A stretch of DNA of 64,000 nucleotides, taken from positions 1,488,001-1,552,000 of the forward strand of contig NZ_CP031311.1 of the NCBI RefSeq assembly GCF_004799685.1, in the 5' to 3' direction. The stretch is from Halobellus limi (GTDB lineage Archaea; Halobacteriota; Halobacteria; Halobacteriales; Haloferacaceae). This document shows, piece by piece, positions 7,994 to 17,371 of the stretch; the first letter of the stretch is position 1, and each line of letters opens with the position of its first letter. Made by a program: the position numbers and the translations under genes. Below the pieces are notes generated by a model, which was not told the origin of the DNA, ran no database searches, and was given only the letters and a program-made list of their open reading frames with translations.

Positions 7994-9643
7994 ATGTCGA
8001 GTGAAGCACGGGCTGAAAGCCCGAACTCGCCGGAAACGGCGGGACCGACTGACGAACTGATCTCGAAGAAAACGACGCGGCGGCGGTTCATCCAGGGCGC
8101 GGGCGTCGCGGCGGCGACCGCGGCGTCGGCGGGCCCGGCGACGGCACAGTCGACGCGCGACAAGGCGTGGACCGAGGGTCGCTCGGGGCTCGACTTCTCG
8201 TCGGACTTCGTCCCGAACGCGTACAACGAGGAAGACGGACTGACGCGGGCGAAGCACCGGATGAAGTGGGGCGCGACGCTCGAAGCGCTGGAGTTCTACG
8301 AAGACGACAGCGGGAACAAGGCCCGGCTTCCGGGCTACGTCCCGACGAAGTCGAGCACGCCCGAGCACGACACGGACAACGTCGTCACCGTGCGGGCGGA
8401 CAAGTTCGACTTCCCGGACGGCTACAACTTCCCGCGCGGGGAGACCTACGACGGGGACGGCGACGGCGAGAGCGACGAAGACGTCTACGCGCTCGACGCG
8501 ACGCACTGGAGCACGACGGACGCGTCGACCGGAACGGTCAGCGTCACCGACGCGGATCTCGACGTCTCGAAGGCGCTCAACGTGGCGTCGAGTTCGCTCG
8601 CGGACGGCGAGACGGTGTCGGCGACGTTCACGGACGTCTCCGTCTCCGACGACGTCGAAAAGTCGTACTTCCAGGGCGTCATCAACGTCAACAGCGTCGG
8701 GTCGAACGCGCTCGTCAAGATCGCTCTTCGCGACGACGACGGCGACGAGAAGATCCTGACCGTCGACCCGTCCGGAGACGCGTCGACGGCGAAGGTGATC
8801 ACCACCGGAGCCGGAAACGGGATCGTCTTCCAGCAGCGGATCGGCGATCTCGCGACGGACGGCTCGGGCGACGGCACCTTCGACTCGATCGAGGAAGTCG
8901 AGATCCGGATCTCCGCGTCGGGCGGGGCGTCGGACGCCGACGTGACGCTGACCGCGTTCAACGCGGAGAAGCCCGCGAAGTGGGTCTTCGGGTCGTACCT
9001 GAAGAACGAGGGCACCGACAGCGAAGAGCGCGTGAAGCGGGAGCGGCCGGGTCCGGGCACGTTCACGATGACGTCGCTCGATACGATGAGCGACGAACTC
9101 AAAGACGACTCGGCGGTGATCTACGACGTCGAACAGCCGATGCGGTACACGATGCAGGAGTCAGATCACCCCTTCGAGTTCCGGTTCCTCGAAGCGAGCG
9201 ACTACCCGGGGTACGACTACCGGCTTCAGATCCGCGGGAAGCAGTCGGTACCGACGGGCTACGACCTGACGCACACGGCGCTGTCGTGGTTCGATCAGGT
9301 GACGGCCCCCGCGAGCCGGTACGTCGAAGTGTGGACCGCGACGGGGACCGAAGATGTCGACTTCGCCGACATCGACGACACGTCAAAGACGGCCCACGCG
9401 GGGAACTACGACTCCCGGGGCGCGGAGGTGACGCTGAAGTCGTCGGCGTCGGCCGGGAACGTGAACACGTTCTTCGCCGACATCCTTCTGACGTCGTCGA
9501 ACAAGTCCGACGCGGAGTCCTCGGGCGGGGGCGGCGGGGGCGCTCCACCGTCCGCGAAGGGCGGTAACGGGATCCTCAGTGTGATCGCCGCGATCTTCGG
9601 CGGACTCGGGATCACGGGGCTACTCGCGCGGCTTTCGGGGTGA
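7994..9643 (+). CDS. Tat-exported spike-like surface protein
   Basis: 549 aa. Signature TRRRFIQGAGVAAATAA near residue 27 followed by AxA (ATAQS) is a Tat signal. A long acidic beta-rich ectodomain follows, then a Gly-rich spacer (GGGGGG, about 505-515) and a single C-terminal hydrophobic anchor (about 527-547). This layout (signal, ectodomain of about 500 aa, C-terminal anchor) and its position at the head of a membrane-protein gene block match the spike protein of haloarchaeal pleomorphic viruses; sequence similarity could not be tested. Ends 4 bp before the next gene. Confidence 0.6.
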   Translation: MSSEARAESPNSPETAGPTDELISKKTTRRRFIQGAGVAAATAASAGPATAQSTRDKAWTEGRSGLDFSSDFVPNAYNEEDGLTRAKHRMKWGATLEALEFYEDDSGNKARLPGYVPTKSSTPEHDTDNVVTVRADKFDFPDGYNFPRGETYDGDGDGESDEDVYALDATHWSTTDASTGTVSVTDADLDVSKALNVASSSLADGETVSATFTDVSVSDDVEKSYFQGVINVNSVGSNALVKIALRDDDGDEKILTVDPSGDASTAKVITTGAGNGIVFQQRIGDLATDGSGDGTFDSIEEVEIRISASGGASDADVTLTAFNAEKPAKWVFGSYLKNEGTDSEERVKRERPGPGTFTMTSLDTMSDELKDDSAVIYDVEQPMRYTMQESDHPFEFRFLEASDYPGYDYRLQIRGKQSVPTGYDLTHTALSWFDQVTAPASRYVEVWTATGTEDVDFADIDDTSKTAHAGNYDSRGAEVTLKSSASAGNVNTFFADILLTSSNKSDAESSGGGGGGAPPSAKGGNGILSVIAAIFGGLGITGLLARLSG

Positions 9644-9647
9644 TCCG

Positions 9648-10151
9648 ATGCGGATCACCCGAGAAGCGTTCGCGTACCTCGCCGTGCTGTGGGCGTGGCT
9701 TCGCGGACTGACTGACGCCCTACCCCGGCCCCGGATGCGGGTGGGGGAGTTCGCCACGGACTCGCGTGCTCAGAGCACCGAGAAGATCGTCGCGACGGGC
9801 GCGGGGATCGCGGGGAGCGGCGGGCTCGTCGTGCTGATCAAGGACTACCTGATCGGCGGGACCCTCTACGCGACTGCTCTGGAAGCGGCGGGTTTCGTCC
9901 GAACGGTCGGCTCGATCGGGACGATCATCGGGACGTTCTTCGACAACCTCGCGGAGCTGATCGGGGCGGCGATCCCGGCGGAGATCGTGCTGGCGGGCGT
10001 TCGCGTCTCGTCGAACTCTCTCGGTCCGTACGGCGTCGCGGCGTTCGTGGTCTCGATCGCGGCGACGATCGCGGGTGTGTGGCTCTTCGTCGCCTGGATC
10101 CGGAACGTCGACTGGAGCCCCATCGGGCTGTTCCTCGGGGGGCGAGAGTGA
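9648..10151 (+). CDS. Membrane protein of the provirus block
   Basis: 167 aa. Four hydrophobic stretches (about 8-22, 50-65, 70-120 as a longer weak region, 128-150) with small Gly/Ala-rich helices; the C-terminus ends in an NVDWSPIGLF segment. 4 bp after the spike-like gene and 3 bp before the next gene, so cotranscribed and probably co-translated. Probable virion or assembly membrane protein by position. Family not recognised. Confidence 0.6.
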   Translation: MRITREAFAYLAVLWAWLRGLTDALPRPRMRVGEFATDSRAQSTEKIVATGAGIAGSGGLVVLIKDYLIGGTLYATALEAAGFVRTVGSIGTIIGTFFDNLAELIGAAIPAEIVLAGVRVSSNSLGPYGVAAFVVSIAATIAGVWLFVAWIRNVDWSPIGLFLGGRE

Positions 10152-10154
10152 GCG

Positions 10155-10505
10155 ATGTCCCGCGAGCTATTCGGCGTGACGGTCGCTGAAGGGACGACGA
10201 TCCGATGGGGAGCCATTGGAACGATCGTCTTCGGAACGCCGATCTACATCGTAGCTCGCGGATGGGCAAGAGGCGTCTCGCTCGTCATCGGAGGCATCGA
10301 CAGCTTCGTCGCCGGCTTGATCGCTTGGTATCAGACGCTCCTATCCGTCGGCTTGATCCAGGCGACGCGCGGGTGGCGTCGAGCGGCGACCGAGTTCGCT
10401 GGATCGATAGACGTCTTCGGGATCTCCGCCTACGCGGTCGCACTCGCGGTGGCGGCGCTCTCGCTCGGGATCCTACTCGTGGGGGTAACCAATGTCTTCG
10501 AGTAG
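10155..10505 (+). CDS. Small membrane protein of the provirus block
   Basis: 116 aa with hydrophobic helices at about 18-34, 38-66 and 90-112. Contains a short basic loop (TRGWRRAATEF). Its last 14 bp overlap the start of the next gene. No family recognised; the gene is shorter and less GC-uniform than its neighbours but the codon pattern is haloarchaeal. Confidence 0.58.
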   Translation: MSRELFGVTVAEGTTIRWGAIGTIVFGTPIYIVARGWARGVSLVIGGIDSFVAGLIAWYQTLLSVGLIQATRGWRRAATEFAGSIDVFGISAYAVALAVAALSLGILLVGVTNVFE

Positions 10506-10893
10506 TTCCGACGGCGGCGGCAGCGTCCCGGGATGGGTGTTCAATCCGCGTGCGAAGATCCTAGGAGTCGTCATCAGCTTCGTGATCTCCGGGATCTCGG
10601 CGTTCGTCACGGCGACGTCGGCCGGACTCCTGGAAGCTCAGTCGATCGTCTTCGGAGCCGTCCGATCGGCGGGGAGCGCCGTCGATAGTTCGTTCGCGTC
10701 TGTCGGTGATTCCCTCCTGGCCGTCGAATCGGATCTGTTCGGAATCCTCGTGTCGGTCGGAGCCGGGGCGGGGGTCGCGGCCCCGATTGCACAAGCCGTC
10801 GCGACGCTGATCGCGGTGGCGTTGGTCGCCGCGTTGGTGTTCGCGACGTACTGGGTGGCGAAGGTGATCATCGGTCTGATCGTCCCACCATGA
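10492..10893 (+). CDS. Small membrane protein, size and topology like a pleolipovirus VP3
   Basis: 133 aa. Ser-rich cytosolic start (MSSSSSDGGGS), then about four hydrophobic segments (23-45, 46-70 weak, 82-100, 100-130). The internal membrane protein of pleomorphic haloviruses is 4-helix and about this size, so this is one candidate for that role; 11543-11926 is another. Overlaps the genes on both sides (14 bp and 4 bp, ATGA), showing translational coupling. Confidence 0.58.
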   Translation: MSSSSSDGGGSVPGWVFNPRAKILGVVISFVISGISAFVTATSAGLLEAQSIVFGAVRSAGSAVDSSFASVGDSLLAVESDLFGILVSVGAGAGVAAPIAQAVATLIAVALVAALVFATYWVAKVIIGLIVPP

Positions 10894-11138
10894 AACGAAC
10901 ACTTCCCATCGCCGGCGGCACGAGCGTCGGCGCACTGATCTACGCGTTCGCGGAGTTCGGCGTGCACAATCTCGACGTGCTGATGGCCGCACTCGGCCCG
11001 TTCGCGTTCCGTATCGCTCCCGCCGTTCCGTATCTCGACGCCACGGCGGTGCAACGTATCTACATCGCGCTGGCGATCCTCTCCGCGCTGATCGCGGCGT
11101 GGACGCTTCTCCAGCGTGCGAAACAGAGGTTCCTATGA
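10890..11138 (+). CDS. Small membrane protein of the provirus block
   Basis: 82 aa; hydrophobic segments at about 6-20, 28-45 and 56-73, ending in a basic tail (QRAKQRFL). Starts inside the stop of the previous gene (ATGA) and its own stop overlaps the next ATG. Function unknown; position suggests a virion envelope or assembly component. Confidence 0.58.
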   Translation: MKRTLPIAGGTSVGALIYAFAEFGVHNLDVLMAALGPFAFRIAPAVPYLDATAVQRIYIALAILSALIAAWTLLQRAKQRFL

Positions 11139-11542
11139 ACGAAGCAAACGCGTCGGCGGGGATCGGGAACGACCCGGAGACCGCCGGTACCGACTCGGCT
11201 GAAGACGTATCGACTTCACGATTACCGACGGGAGGGCTCGACGACACCGCGCTCGAAGAGACCGGTGCGGATCTCGCCTTCGGGCTGATCGTCGGCGGCG
11301 TGGGCGTGACTGCGTGGTCGCTCCCGTCGTCGACGCTGGCGGTCGCGGCGTTCGCGCTGTCGGGCGTGCTGATTATGTTCGCGAACGACCGCCGGATTCG
11401 GCTCGTCGGACCGTTCATCCTCGGAGCGTCGCTGTTCGCGGTGGTCTCGGGGCTGGCGGCGACGTTCGTGACGGCGGCCGTCTACGCGCTCGTGGCGGCG
11501 TTGTATCACCACCGACTGATCGACGTCGAGGAGGTGATCTAA
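11135..11542 (+). CDS. Membrane protein with acidic N-terminal tail
   Basis: 135 aa from ATG at 11135, which overlaps the preceding stop (ATGA). About 50 acidic soluble residues, then four hydrophobic segments: GLIVGGVGVTAW, a second ending VLIMFAND, a third from VGPFILGASLF, and the last through AVYALVAALYHH. No family recognised. The stop abuts the next ATG with no gap. Confidence 0.58.
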   Translation: MNEANASAGIGNDPETAGTDSAEDVSTSRLPTGGLDDTALEETGADLAFGLIVGGVGVTAWSLPSSTLAVAAFALSGVLIMFANDRRIRLVGPFILGASLFAVVSGLAATFVTAAVYALVAALYHHRLIDVEEVI

Positions 11543-11926
11543 ATGCCGCTCGGGTCGACGCTGACGATCGTTCTGATCGCGGTCTTCGTCGTGATCGTCG
11601 GCGCGATCGCGGTGATCGCCTTCCAAGAGCGAAGCCCGCGACGGACGAAGCGTCGAGCGAAGGGTGGAGCGAAGAAGTTCGCCTTCGGCGCATCGCTGGG
11701 AATCGCGGGACTCGTCGGAGCGCTCGAAGGGTTCGGGATGGGGATCGCGGGCGGGATCGGCCAAATCGGTTCGGTGTTCATCGCGAACCCGAACTTCGTC
11801 GTCGATCTCGGACTGATCGGGCTCGGGGCGTTCGTCGTCTCGGGGAACCTCGCGATCTCGCTCCCGATCTTCCTGACGGTGTCGCTGTTGATCGTCTCGT
11901 TCGGTCTGGCACTGAAGACGAGCTAA
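11543..11926 (+). CDS. Four-helix membrane protein with basic loop (VP3-like candidate)
   Basis: 127 aa. One N-terminal helix (about 5-27), a strongly basic loop (RSPRRTKRRAKGGAKK, about 31-46), then three more hydrophobic segments. A basic cytoplasmic or lumenal loop is unusual in this acidic proteome and would suit contact with nucleic acid or a lipid surface, which fits an internal membrane protein of an enveloped virion. Start directly follows the previous stop. Confidence 0.6.
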   Translation: MPLGSTLTIVLIAVFVVIVGAIAVIAFQERSPRRTKRRAKGGAKKFAFGASLGIAGLVGALEGFGMGIAGGIGQIGSVFIANPNFVVDLGLIGLGAFVVSGNLAISLPIFLTVSLLIVSFGLALKTS

Positions 11927-11928
11927 CT

Positions 11929-13893
11929 ATGACGGACAACCGATCGACGACGAGCGGTCTGAGCGCGGCAGCGAGGGTCGTATTCGCACTCGTGCTCGTC
12001 GCCGGGGCGATCGCTCCGGCCTTCGCCGGCGCTGCTACGGCGGCCCCGGATGCGGGTGGGGACGAACGGCGCTTCCAGGCGTCGGATAGCGACGGTCCCG
12101 ATTGGCCGATCCCGTTCGGAAACGACAACGAGTCGTCGTCGGACTCGGCGTCGGAACCGGAAGGTCCACCGAAGACTGAGTTCAACGCCTCGAAACTGCG
12201 TCAACAGGGGAAGATCGTCTCTTCCCGGCCGTCAGTGCGACAGTTCGGTCCGGGGGCGATATGGCTCCGACACGTCCCGACGTGTCTCACGTGCGTCGAC
12301 GACGCGGCGAACCACTCGCGGTACGTTCGTCCGTACACGGTCGTCGAGCGCGATCACGTGTGGATCGGCGGGATGCTCGGATGGGACGTGCCTGACGAAG
12401 ATATCACGGTCCACGTCGTGACGTGGCGGCCGAAGACGGTCAACTACCGCACGACGGAAGGGAACCGGACGGTCGTCAGGTCGGAGACGATCCCGGCGAA
12501 CGTGACGCATAACCGCGTCGACGTCACCCTCTCCGGAGACGGGTTCTTCAGAAAGGAGGTGTCGCTTCCGTCGCTGTACGGCGAACAGCGCTGGGTGACA
12601 ATGTGGATCGATGGAGCGCGATGGCAGACGCAGTGGGCGTTCCGTATGCAGGTGAACCCGGCGACCGCGTCGGTGCCGTCGTCGTCGATCGGTGATCGGA
12701 TCAAGTGGGCCGTGGTCAACGTCGGCGGGATCACCCTGATCACGGCGATCGCGTTGCTGTTCGTCGTGAAGAAGGCGCTCGAAAAGATGGGCGCGGTAGT
12801 GATCCATCCGGTGGAAATCGCCTTCGCGACGTTCGTCCCGACCGTGCCGGTCGTCCTTCTCTTCTGGAGCGGGATCGTCGGCTCGTTGGCACAGCGGCCC
12901 CAACTGATCGGGGCGCTCTTCGGCGTCTTCGTCGCGACGTCGGCGGCGTGGCTGATCAGGGAGAAGCCCGAAGAGTGGCTGTTCCTGAAGCCGTCGGCCG
13001 TCGACGCGGAGATCGACGAAGACGGTCGCGGGACGTGGCGGTGGGGGAACCGCGCCCACAAGGTGATCGAGCGGGATCGCGACGGCCGACTCGCGGTCCC
13101 GCGACCTGGATGGATCCCGGCGCTCGCTCGCGTGTGGCCGTTCTACGACGCGACTCCGCTCCTGGAATTCGACGCTCACCGGCTCGACGCGCACAAACTC
13201 GACAGCGTGCCGACCGACGTCGAGATCCGCGACGACGCGACGGCGCTGGATCAGCTGAAGACGCGGCTCGTCGGGCAGAAGTCCCAAGACGAGTACGACG
13301 AGATCGTCGTCGTCGACCCGACGGCGGAGCACGTGATCGATCACTCGGGCGAGACTCTGGAGATCGGTCTTCCCGAACTCTGGAGTTGGCCCGAGACCGA
13401 AGACGACGGCGTCTGGATTATGGGAGTTCCGCTCCCGTCGATCCGGTTCGGACTGATCGCCTTCGGGATCGCCTTCATCGGAGTCGTGACCGCGTTCACG
13501 ACGTGGTTTACGACGTCCGCGATATGGGGCGCGTTCGCGTTCTTCGCGTCGATCCTGATCCTCGTGGTCCATCCGGCGACAGACACGACGGCGAAGGTGT
13601 CGCTCGCGCCGGCTCACTTCGACGCGACGATCGCGAATATGATCTCGACGCTCGAAGGGTACAGCGAGAAGGCGACGGCGGATCACTGGCGCGATAGAGC
13701 GCTCGAAGCCGACGCGAAGCGACGCGTCGAGCGGGCGAACGAAGCCGAGTCCCAGGAGATGACGAAACTCCGGGAACTCGCCGACCGGATCGCGCCGCCG
13801 GCCGAAGACGCCGGGACGAACGGGACCGCCGACGAGCGCGAGTCCTACGAGATCGACACCGACGGCGGCCGGAAGGGTGGTCGGGATGAGTAG
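11929..13893 (+). CDS. Large membrane protein: signal, ectodomain, helices, coiled-coil tail
   Basis: 654 aa from ATG at 11929 (2 bp after the previous stop). N-terminal Sec signal (about 14-40, ending AATAAP), an ectodomain to about residue 245 with a CLTC pair (CxxC), two to three membrane segments around 260-340, a cytosolic domain of about 140 aa (WRWGNRAHKVIERD ...), two further membrane segments near 500-545, and a charged helical tail (575-654) that could coil. No family recognised. Overlaps the next start by 8 bp. Confidence 0.6.
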   Translation: MTDNRSTTSGLSAAARVVFALVLVAGAIAPAFAGAATAAPDAGGDERRFQASDSDGPDWPIPFGNDNESSSDSASEPEGPPKTEFNASKLRQQGKIVSSRPSVRQFGPGAIWLRHVPTCLTCVDDAANHSRYVRPYTVVERDHVWIGGMLGWDVPDEDITVHVVTWRPKTVNYRTTEGNRTVVRSETIPANVTHNRVDVTLSGDGFFRKEVSLPSLYGEQRWVTMWIDGARWQTQWAFRMQVNPATASVPSSSIGDRIKWAVVNVGGITLITAIALLFVVKKALEKMGAVVIHPVEIAFATFVPTVPVVLLFWSGIVGSLAQRPQLIGALFGVFVATSAAWLIREKPEEWLFLKPSAVDAEIDEDGRGTWRWGNRAHKVIERDRDGRLAVPRPGWIPALARVWPFYDATPLLEFDAHRLDAHKLDSVPTDVEIRDDATALDQLKTRLVGQKSQDEYDEIVVVDPTAEHVIDHSGETLEIGLPELWSWPETEDDGVWIMGVPLPSIRFGLIAFGIAFIGVVTAFTTWFTTSAIWGAFAFFASILILVVHPATDTTAKVSLAPAHFDATIANMISTLEGYSEKATADHWRDRALEADAKRRVERANEAESQEMTKLRELADRIAPPAEDAGTNGTADERESYEIDTDGGRKGGRDE

Positions 13894-14743
13894 CGACGTT
13901 CGTGGGGCGACCGACTTCGACATAGGGTCCGACGCCGCGGAACTCGCGGGCATACTTGATGATCCGGCGGTTCGGGAGTTACTCGACGACCGGCCCGAGA
14001 CGCTGGAGCTTCGGCCGGCGATGCGGACCCTGACGACCGATCAGCGTGATCTTCTCGCCGAACTGATTGCGGGCTTCGACGATCGGCGGTCGTTCGTCGA
14101 GTGGGGACTTCGCGCCCTCGTGCATACGCTCGGGGAGTTCTCCGCCGAGTGGATCGCGACGGCGCTGTCGAGCCGAGCCGATCTCTCGATCCTGATCGAC
14201 GAGTATCCAGCGCCCGACACCCGGCCGGCGCTCAACGGCGATCGAGCTATCCGCATCCGGGTGGCGCTCGCGACGGCCGACTTCGTGCCGGCGTGCCGTG
14301 ACGCACAGCGTCGACTTCGGTTCAAATCCCGCGAGTGGACTCCAGGGGAGTACGACGGCGGTCTTCCCGACGGGAAGGATCAGCGGCACCCAGGGATGAT
14401 GCCGGCGCTGACGGAGATCAGCGAGCGGCTGACGTGGGCGCTCGGGGAGTTCCTGGAGGGCTTCGAGAGCCGAACGACGCTCCTGATCTGGTACAGCGAG
14501 ACGATCGAGGGATCGTTCGTCGAACTCGACGGCGGCTTCGTCGAACAGGCGATTCTGGATCGGCCGGCGCTCGCCGACGACATCCTGATCGAGCCGGCCG
14601 GCCCGGAAGCGTCGGAACTCCGGCTCGTGCTCGCGGCCGACGAAGTGCTTCCCGCGGCGGCGCGGGCGGTCGACGAGCGGATCGAGCACGCGAACGAGTT
14701 CGTGGAAGAAGAACAGACTGCGAGCAACCGACCTTCACTGTGA
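13886..14743 (+). CDS. Soluble hypothetical protein of the provirus block
   Basis: 285 aa from ATG at 13886, overlapping the end of the membrane protein by 8 bp. Acidic, mostly helical; no signal, no membrane segment, no nucleotide-binding motif seen. Ends 2 bp before the second surface-protein gene. By context a cytosolic assembly or chaperone protein; unknown. Confidence 0.55.
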   Translation: MSSDVRGATDFDIGSDAAELAGILDDPAVRELLDDRPETLELRPAMRTLTTDQRDLLAELIAGFDDRRSFVEWGLRALVHTLGEFSAEWIATALSSRADLSILIDEYPAPDTRPALNGDRAIRIRVALATADFVPACRDAQRRLRFKSREWTPGEYDGGLPDGKDQRHPGMMPALTEISERLTWALGEFLEGFESRTTLLIWYSETIEGSFVELDGGFVEQAILDRPALADDILIEPAGPEASELRLVLAADEVLPAAARAVDERIEHANEFVEEEQTASNRPSL

Positions 14744-14745
14744 TT

Positions 14746-17370
14746 ATGAACGGACACACTTCGAGAGACGAACAGCGCACGAGTAGACGGGCGCTGGCCG
14801 TGGTCTTCGCGTTGATCGTCGCGACGTCGATACTGTTGCCCTTCGCGACAGCGGCGGTCGCGGCGGCACCGGGGAACAGCGGCTCGCCCGGCAACGGTGG
14901 TCCGCCGTCGAACGCGGGACCGCCAGCGAGTCCGCCCGGTCACGCGGGCGTTCCGTCCGGGAGCGTCAGCGTCAGCGGATTCCCGGGCAACGGAAACGGC
15001 CCACCGAAGCACGCGGCGGCGTGGGGCGTGACCGCGGGGAAACACGCCGGGACGATGCTCGTCGAGATCACGACGAACGCCGACGGCGACGTCGTGCTCA
15101 AGGCGACCGACGATCAGTATCACGCCGGCCGTGAGGTTTCGGTGAACGCGTCAGCACTGACTGAAGCACTCGGGTACCAACCTGAGTTCGCGAACGTCGA
15201 ACACGAGTCGGGAGAGACGTACGAAGTCCCTATCTCCTACGAAGGCGGTCGTGCAATTTGGGAGATCGAACACTTCAGTACCAACACAGTTACGTTCTCC
15301 GGCGAGTTCGTCGCGACTCTCAATCCGGCGACGGATGGGTCAACGATCACTTACGATATTGCTGATCTCGACGCTGCGTCAGATATTACATTAAATCTGA
15401 CAGGCCAACTCTCGACAGAGAATGAGAGTAAGTCGTTCGGATTTACTCGAACCGACAACCGGAGTATAACGGTTGCTGGTACGGAATCCGTGAGCGCAAA
15501 TCTGACCGTAACGGGAGCCTCGTCGGGTGAGGCGACCGATATTAAACCACTTGGTGATGAGACGACCGCTATCCCCTTCCCTGAGGTAATTGAACTGAAA
15601 TTCGATTCATATTTTGATTCAGGAGCGGGCGACTACTCTTATACCGTCTATATCGACGGCGAGGAGTACGCGAGCGGCGGCAACCCCAATATGGCTGAAG
15701 ACACAGAGGAGTATCCGACTGTTGATATGCCTGAGAGAGCGGTCGATTCTATCACCGTCGACGTGTCGACAAGTGGTAATGTTGATCACGACTGGACACA
15801 GGTTACTGAACGGCCTCCCGCATCTGACGTATCTGTCTCTATTGACGGCTCTACATACTCCTTTGGCAACTTGACCGACGGAGAATCAGGCTATCGGACC
15901 CTGAGCCTCTCCCCGACTACCTATCAATTAGATGGGAGTACTTCGGAGGGTGGCGCGATAGCGACTCTCAATTACACGGAAAAAAGCGCGACAATCAATC
16001 CCGCTGTCGAACTTAATAGCGATTGGAAGAATTACACTGGTACTCTTAGCGAGGGGGAAACGGCCTCGGTAACGATCAACAAATCTTCGCTTCAGGAGGG
16101 GACAAACCGGGTCAACGTTTCACTCTCATCGCTGTCAGCGGACGCTCCCGCACCCTCTGTGGGAGTCGAGTACCGGCACGACACAGTCGCGAATCAGTCG
16201 GTCGACTATACTGGCGAGAAGTGGTCGGAGCGGTACAACGTCTCAAAAACCTACCAAAGCGATCGAGCGAACGCGACAGTGACGATCCCCTTCGAGGGTA
16301 CTGTCGTCGACGTGCGTGACTTCGAGTATCGAATCAACGACTCGTCTTGGTCGGACGTTCCGAAGTGGTCGATGACGGGTACGACGCTCGAAGCCGAGAT
16401 CGGTGACGTCGAGGCCGGAGCGACGCTCGACGTGCGGGCGAACGGCTCGAAAGTCGTCGTTCACAACGGAGCGATCGAAGTCACCGAACCGACTGTAATG
16501 GGCTCGAAGCTATCGAGCGGCATCGAGATCACGTCGCACTCGTCGGACTTCCATATCGAAGTCAGCGACTCGACGGGAGCTGATCGGATCAACTATCTCG
16601 CGAACGAGTCGTGGTCGTCGAGCGACTATGCACACGTGACGAACGGCGGAGACGATCAGTCGATATACGCGCCGAACGCGGGCGCGGGCAGTACCGCGAC
16701 CGCGCGGGTCGCACCGATCGACGTCGAGCCCCAAACGGACGCGAAGGTCTCGATCATCGATGCGGACCGTCCAGAGTTCAAGATCGAACCCGGCTCGACG
16801 ACCGGCGACTCGATGAAGATCCGATACTACGACACGACGTCGGGATCGACGTACGCGCTGAAGTCGAAGACGCGCGATGGGTACAAGGTCGACTCTGACA
16901 CCGCTGAATCCCCGGCGATCTTCGATCTCGGTGACGACGACAGCGAAGTCTTCTACATCGAACTCGTGGAGCAAACTACGGGATCGAGCGGTGGCGGTGG
17001 TGGCGGCGGTGGCGTTCCCGTGCCCACCAAATCGGGCGCTCCGCTGTCGAATCCGCTTCTCCTGATCCCGATCGCCGGAGTCGTCGTCTTCGGTGGCGCT
17101 GTGGGCGCGTCGAAGACAGGCGTCGGTCGCTGGGCGGTCGTCGCGATCGCTGTCGTGGCAGCACTACTCTCCGTCGTCGCGCTCGTACCGAACGCGATCT
17201 CTCGATCGACGCTGTTCATCAGTCGTCAACTCGGAAGCGGGCTCGGTCAGGTCTCGCCGGTTCTCTGGCTCGCCGGCGGCGGGATCGGTCTCTATGCGAT
17301 CTACCGGTTCGTAAAGGCGGTGACAACGAGAGATAGCGTCGTGATCGAAGCCGTTCGACGGGGGCGCTGA
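14746..17370 (+). CDS. Second large surface protein (Sec signal, beta-rich ectodomain, C-terminal helices)
   Basis: 874 aa from ATG at 14746. Signal peptide about 17-42, a Gly/Pro/Ser-rich stretch (PGNSGSPGNGGPPSNAG), a long Thr/Ser/Asn-rich ectodomain with many N-x-S/T sequons, a poly-Gly spacer near 748-757, then three membrane segments and a short basic tail. The middle of the gene (about 15.1-16.25 kb) is visibly more AT-rich and uses other codons than its two ends, as if the exposed domain had been exchanged by recombination. Likely a virion surface protein. Confidence 0.6.
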   Translation: MNGHTSRDEQRTSRRALAVVFALIVATSILLPFATAAVAAAPGNSGSPGNGGPPSNAGPPASPPGHAGVPSGSVSVSGFPGNGNGPPKHAAAWGVTAGKHAGTMLVEITTNADGDVVLKATDDQYHAGREVSVNASALTEALGYQPEFANVEHESGETYEVPISYEGGRAIWEIEHFSTNTVTFSGEFVATLNPATDGSTITYDIADLDAASDITLNLTGQLSTENESKSFGFTRTDNRSITVAGTESVSANLTVTGASSGEATDIKPLGDETTAIPFPEVIELKFDSYFDSGAGDYSYTVYIDGEEYASGGNPNMAEDTEEYPTVDMPERAVDSITVDVSTSGNVDHDWTQVTERPPASDVSVSIDGSTYSFGNLTDGESGYRTLSLSPTTYQLDGSTSEGGAIATLNYTEKSATINPAVELNSDWKNYTGTLSEGETASVTINKSSLQEGTNRVNVSLSSLSADAPAPSVGVEYRHDTVANQSVDYTGEKWSERYNVSKTYQSDRANATVTIPFEGTVVDVRDFEYRINDSSWSDVPKWSMTGTTLEAEIGDVEAGATLDVRANGSKVVVHNGAIEVTEPTVMGSKLSSGIEITSHSSDFHIEVSDSTGADRINYLANESWSSSDYAHVTNGGDDQSIYAPNAGAGSTATARVAPIDVEPQTDAKVSIIDADRPEFKIEPGSTTGDSMKIRYYDTTSGSTYALKSKTRDGYKVDSDTAESPAIFDLGDDDSEVFYIELVEQTTGSSGGGGGGGGVPVPTKSGAPLSNPLLLIPIAGVVVFGGAVGASKTGVGRWAVVAIAVVAALLSVVALVPNAISRSTLFISRQLGSGLGQVSPVLWLAGGGIGLYAIYRFVKAVTTRDSVVIEAVRRGR

Positions 17371-17371
17371 T

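Noticed and set aside
8167-9567. 466-aa Arg-rich frame inside the spike-like gene
   Set aside because: Plus-one shadow of the spike-like gene; very Arg-rich composition typical of GC-rich shadows.
11314-11928. Long upstream extension of the 654-aa membrane protein
   Set aside because: It is antisense-like Arg-rich sequence in another frame of two membrane-protein genes; the signal peptide begins at 11929.
12232-13953. 573-aa minus-strand frame opposite the large membrane protein
   Set aside because: Arg/Asp-rich antisense shadow with no start context; the plus-strand frame has signal peptide, helices and coupled neighbours.
14335-14745. Upstream extension of the second surface protein
   Set aside because: Arg-rich out-of-frame reading of the 285-aa gene; signal peptide starts at 14746.
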